Under the pieces are notes generated by a model. It was not told the DNA's origin. It made no database searches and saw nothing but the letters and a program-made list of their open reading frames with translations. Below are positions 13,129 to 14,829 of a stretch of 14,829 nucleotides of DNA, one piece after another (the first letter of the stretch is position 1; each line of letters begins with the position of its first letter). The stretch spans positions 1-14,829 of the forward strand of contig JAWKRR010000095.1 of NCBI GenBank assembly GCA_041389525.1, read 5' to 3'. Position numbers and translations under genes: made by a program. Source of the DNA: JACKFB01 sp041389525 (lineage in GTDB: Bacteria; Myxococcota_A; UBA9042; PHBI01; JACKFB01).

Positions 13129-14580
13129 GTGGCCACGTCCGTCCGTTTCAGTCGCCTCTGTTGTCTCGCAGCGCTTGCGCTCGCGCCCGCGCTGCTGTCG
13201 ATCGCCAGCGGGTGCCGTTCGTCGCGCCGCACCGTCGAGCGGCCCCCCGTCGCCGGAGCAACGACCCCGGCCGAGGCCGCCCCCCTGCCCGCCCGCGCGG
13301 CCGGTGAATCCGCCGGGGGCGTCTCCCTGAGCGCGATCGAGGCCCCCATCCGCCGCGACGCCCTCGCGCTGGCCGCCCGCCGGGCCCACGCCGTCGACCG
13401 CCTCATCCGCCGCGGCGAGAGCGCTGAGCCTGCGATGACGGCGCTGCTCGCCAGCAAGAACCTGGAAGAGCTGCAGGGCGCCCTCGAGTGGTTCGTCGCC
13501 ATCCACCCCGAAGGCGGCACCGGGGACATCGCCGCCCTCGCCGCGCACCCGTCGGATAGCGTCCGCGCCCTGGTCATCGACGCGCTCGCCGCCAAGGACG
13601 CCCGCGGGCACGCCTCGGCCATCGCGGGGCTCCTGGGCGACCCCGCCGCCGCCGTGCGCGCCAAGGCCGCCATCACCCTGCGCCGATTCGGGGACGCCAG
13701 CGCCAGCGAGGCGCTCGTGGCGCGGGTCCAAGACACAGACCCCTTCGTCGCGCTGGAGTCGGCCCACGCGGCGGCCGCGGTCGGCGGCGCGGAGGCCACC
13801 AAGGCCCTGATCGCCGAGGCCCGCGGCGGCACCCCCTTGGCGCGCCGGGCCGCGCTCCACGGGCTGCGGCGCATGGAGCAGACCGTCCCGCTCGAGGTGC
13901 TGGACCAAGCGCTGGAGTCGCCAGAGCTCGACCTCAAGCTCGAGGGCATCAAGGGCCTGCGCCTCGCGGAGGAGGAGGCCGCGCCCACGCGCCTCGGCCT
14001 CCAGCTCGCGTCGGCGGACCCGGTTGTGCGCCGCGTCGCGCTTGAGACGGTGTTCGCCACCGACGCCAAAGCCGGCGTGCAGGCAGCCCGCGGGATGCTC
14101 ACCGACGCCTCGCCCGAGGTCCGCGCCACGGCGCTCGCGCTGCTGGTCGCCAGCGACGAGGGGGGCGTCAGCGCTCTGGAGCTGGCTGGCTTCCTCTCCG
14201 ATCCCCAGGCCGGGGTCCGCGCGGTCGCCGCGGCCTACGCGGGCTCGCGCAGCGGCGATGAGCTGCGGCAGGCGCTGATCGGCCGTCTGACCGCGGAGAC
14301 CGAGGTCCCGATTCGCCGGATGCTGGTCGAGGCGCTCGCGTCCGTCGGGGACCGCAGCACCGTGGACGCCCTCATCGCCGTGCTGGCCGAGCCCCGTAGC
14401 CCGCTGCTCGACGAGAGCGTCGCTGCACTGCAGCGAATCACCGGACAGCAGTTCGGGGCGGATCCGGACGCGTGGCGAGCCTACGCATCTGGCAACGCAG
14501 CAGCGCCGGCACCGGAACCCGCCGCCGACGACACGCCGCCCGCGGTCGACCCCGCGGAGGCCCTCCCGAAGGCGGAGTAG
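13129..14580 (+). CDS. HEAT-repeat lipoprotein
   Basis: 483 residues from a GTG with a strong GAGGAGG site. The N-terminus (VRFSRLCCLAALALAPALLSIASGC) is a lipoprotein signal with the lipidated Cys at residue 29, followed by RSSRR. A Pro/Ala-rich linker (about 35-70) leads into a solenoid of HEAT repeats from about 80 to 460. Repeated units have the pattern PSDSVRALVIDALAAK, PAAAVRAKAAITLRRFGD, PVVRRVALETVFA, SPEVRATALALLVAS and DPQAGVRAVAAAYAG, spaced about 30 residues. The end of the solenoid (ITGQQFGADPDAWRAYASGN) is typical for bacterial HEAT proteins and is followed by an Ala/Pro/Asp tail. Such proteins act as binding scaffolds; no enzymatic motif is seen. It is divergent from the barrel/cytochrome pair, so shared regulation is possible but unproven. 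Confidence 0.87.
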   Translation: MATSVRFSRLCCLAALALAPALLSIASGCRSSRRTVERPPVAGATTPAEAAPLPARAAGESAGGVSLSAIEAPIRRDALALAARRAHAVDRLIRRGESAEPAMTALLASKNLEELQGALEWFVAIHPEGGTGDIAALAAHPSDSVRALVIDALAAKDARGHASAIAGLLGDPAAAVRAKAAITLRRFGDASASEALVARVQDTDPFVALESAHAAAAVGGAEATKALIAEARGGTPLARRAALHGLRRMEQTVPLEVLDQALESPELDLKLEGIKGLRLAEEEAAPTRLGLQLASADPVVRRVALETVFATDAKAGVQAARGMLTDASPEVRATALALLVASDEGGVSALELAGFLSDPQAGVRAVAAAYAGSRSGDELRQALIGRLTAETEVPIRRMLVEALASVGDRSTVDALIAVLAEPRSPLLDESVAALQRITGQQFGADPDAWRAYASGNAAAPAPEPAADDTPPAVDPAEALPKAE

Positions 14581-14598
14581 CCGCGGCGGCTGCAGCGC

Positions 14599-14829
14599 TC
14601 AGACCTCGAAGCGCAGCCGCACCACGTTGATCATCGCTTCGCGCACGATGTTCCCCGACATCTTCGACTCACCGCGGGTGCGGTCGGGGAAGACGATGGG
14701 GACCTCGGCGATCCGGAACCCCGCCTTGTGCGCGCGGTAGGTCAGCTCGATCTGAAACGCGTAGCCCTCCGACCGCACCGCCGAGAGGTCGATGGTCTCG
14801 AGCACGCGCCGGCTGAAGCACTTGAAGCC
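14599..14829 (-). CDS. Polyprenol-phosphate mannosyltransferase (DPM1-like), C-terminal end (cut by window edge)
   Basis: The last 76 residues of a family 2 glycosyltransferase; the frame runs open to the right edge and starts beyond it. It begins GFKCFSRRVLETIDL, then SEGYAFQIELTYRAHKAGF, RIAEVPIVFPDRTRGESKM and SGNIVREAMINVVRLR. These are the C-terminal motifs of dolichol/polyprenol monophosphomannose synthases, including the conserved DRxxGxSKM segment. The enzyme moves mannose from GDP-mannose to a polyprenyl phosphate at the cytoplasmic face of the inner membrane. The protein stops soon after this motif, so it is of the soluble or membrane-associated form without C-terminal transmembrane segments. 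It converges with the HEAT gene across an 18-bp gap with no visible terminator. Confidence 0.9.
   Translation of the reverse strand, partial: GFKCFSRRVLETIDLSAVRSEGYAFQIELTYRAHKAGFRIAEVPIVFPDRTRGESKMSGNIVREAMINVVRLRFEV

Noticed and set aside
12969..14129. Upstream minus-strand extension of the barrel frame (about 387 codons)
   Set aside because: It is Ser/Arg/Ala-rich antisense of the HEAT lipoprotein gene and lies before a clear signal peptide at 12968.

Overview
The window is GC-rich DNA (roughly 70% by eye) carrying a Gram-negative chromosomal segment. NusA has an N-terminal insertion and a sequence style I know from myxobacteria, IF-2 has a long Ala/Pro and Gly-Pro-rich N-terminal linker, and secreted lipoproteins and a multihaem cytochrome are present. 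Together these point to a deltaproteobacterial-grade organism such as Myxococcota or Bradymonadota. The assignment is by recognition only; no 16S or other marker gene is present. I saw no tRNA, rRNA, CRISPR array, transposase or phage gene.

Layout. (1) 1-3498, minus strand: the conserved transcription/translation operon rimP-nusA-ylxR-infB, with infB running off the left edge. A perfect 8-bp hairpin followed by eight U residues lies directly before the rimP ATG. It forms an intrinsic terminator in the leader of an operon that encodes the termination/antitermination factor NusA. (2) About 3634-9762, plus strand: four tightly packed genes. Two encode exported M16-peptidase-like proteins that have both lost the HxxEH zinc motif, followed by trmB (tRNA m7G46 methyltransferase) and a membrane-bound 4Fe-4S/CCG-domain oxidoreductase of the EtfD/FadF type. 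(3) 9763-10142: a convergent gene-free spacer filled by tandem copies of a palindromic CACGGAG-type repeat of about 143-145 bp. (4) 10143-12968, minus strand: an outer-membrane beta-barrel gene followed 30 bp later by a periplasmic cytochrome c with 13 CxxCH motifs, a likely porin-cytochrome pair. (5) 13129-14580, plus strand: a HEAT-repeat lipoprotein divergent from the barrel gene. (6) 14599-14829, minus strand: the C-terminal end of a polyprenol-phosphate mannosyltransferase (DPM1-like), cut by the right edge.

How they work together. The left block is housekeeping: ribosome maturation, transcription elongation and translation initiation. The EtfD-like protein would pass electrons from an electron-transfer flavoprotein to the quinone pool. 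The barrel/13-haem pair looks built to carry electrons across the periplasm and perhaps the outer membrane. These two redox units are convergent neighbours, so a functional link is an inference, not something the sequence shows. The most unusual items are the nusA-operon leader terminator, the doubly inactivated M16-like pair, the barrel-cytochrome module and the repeat cluster.
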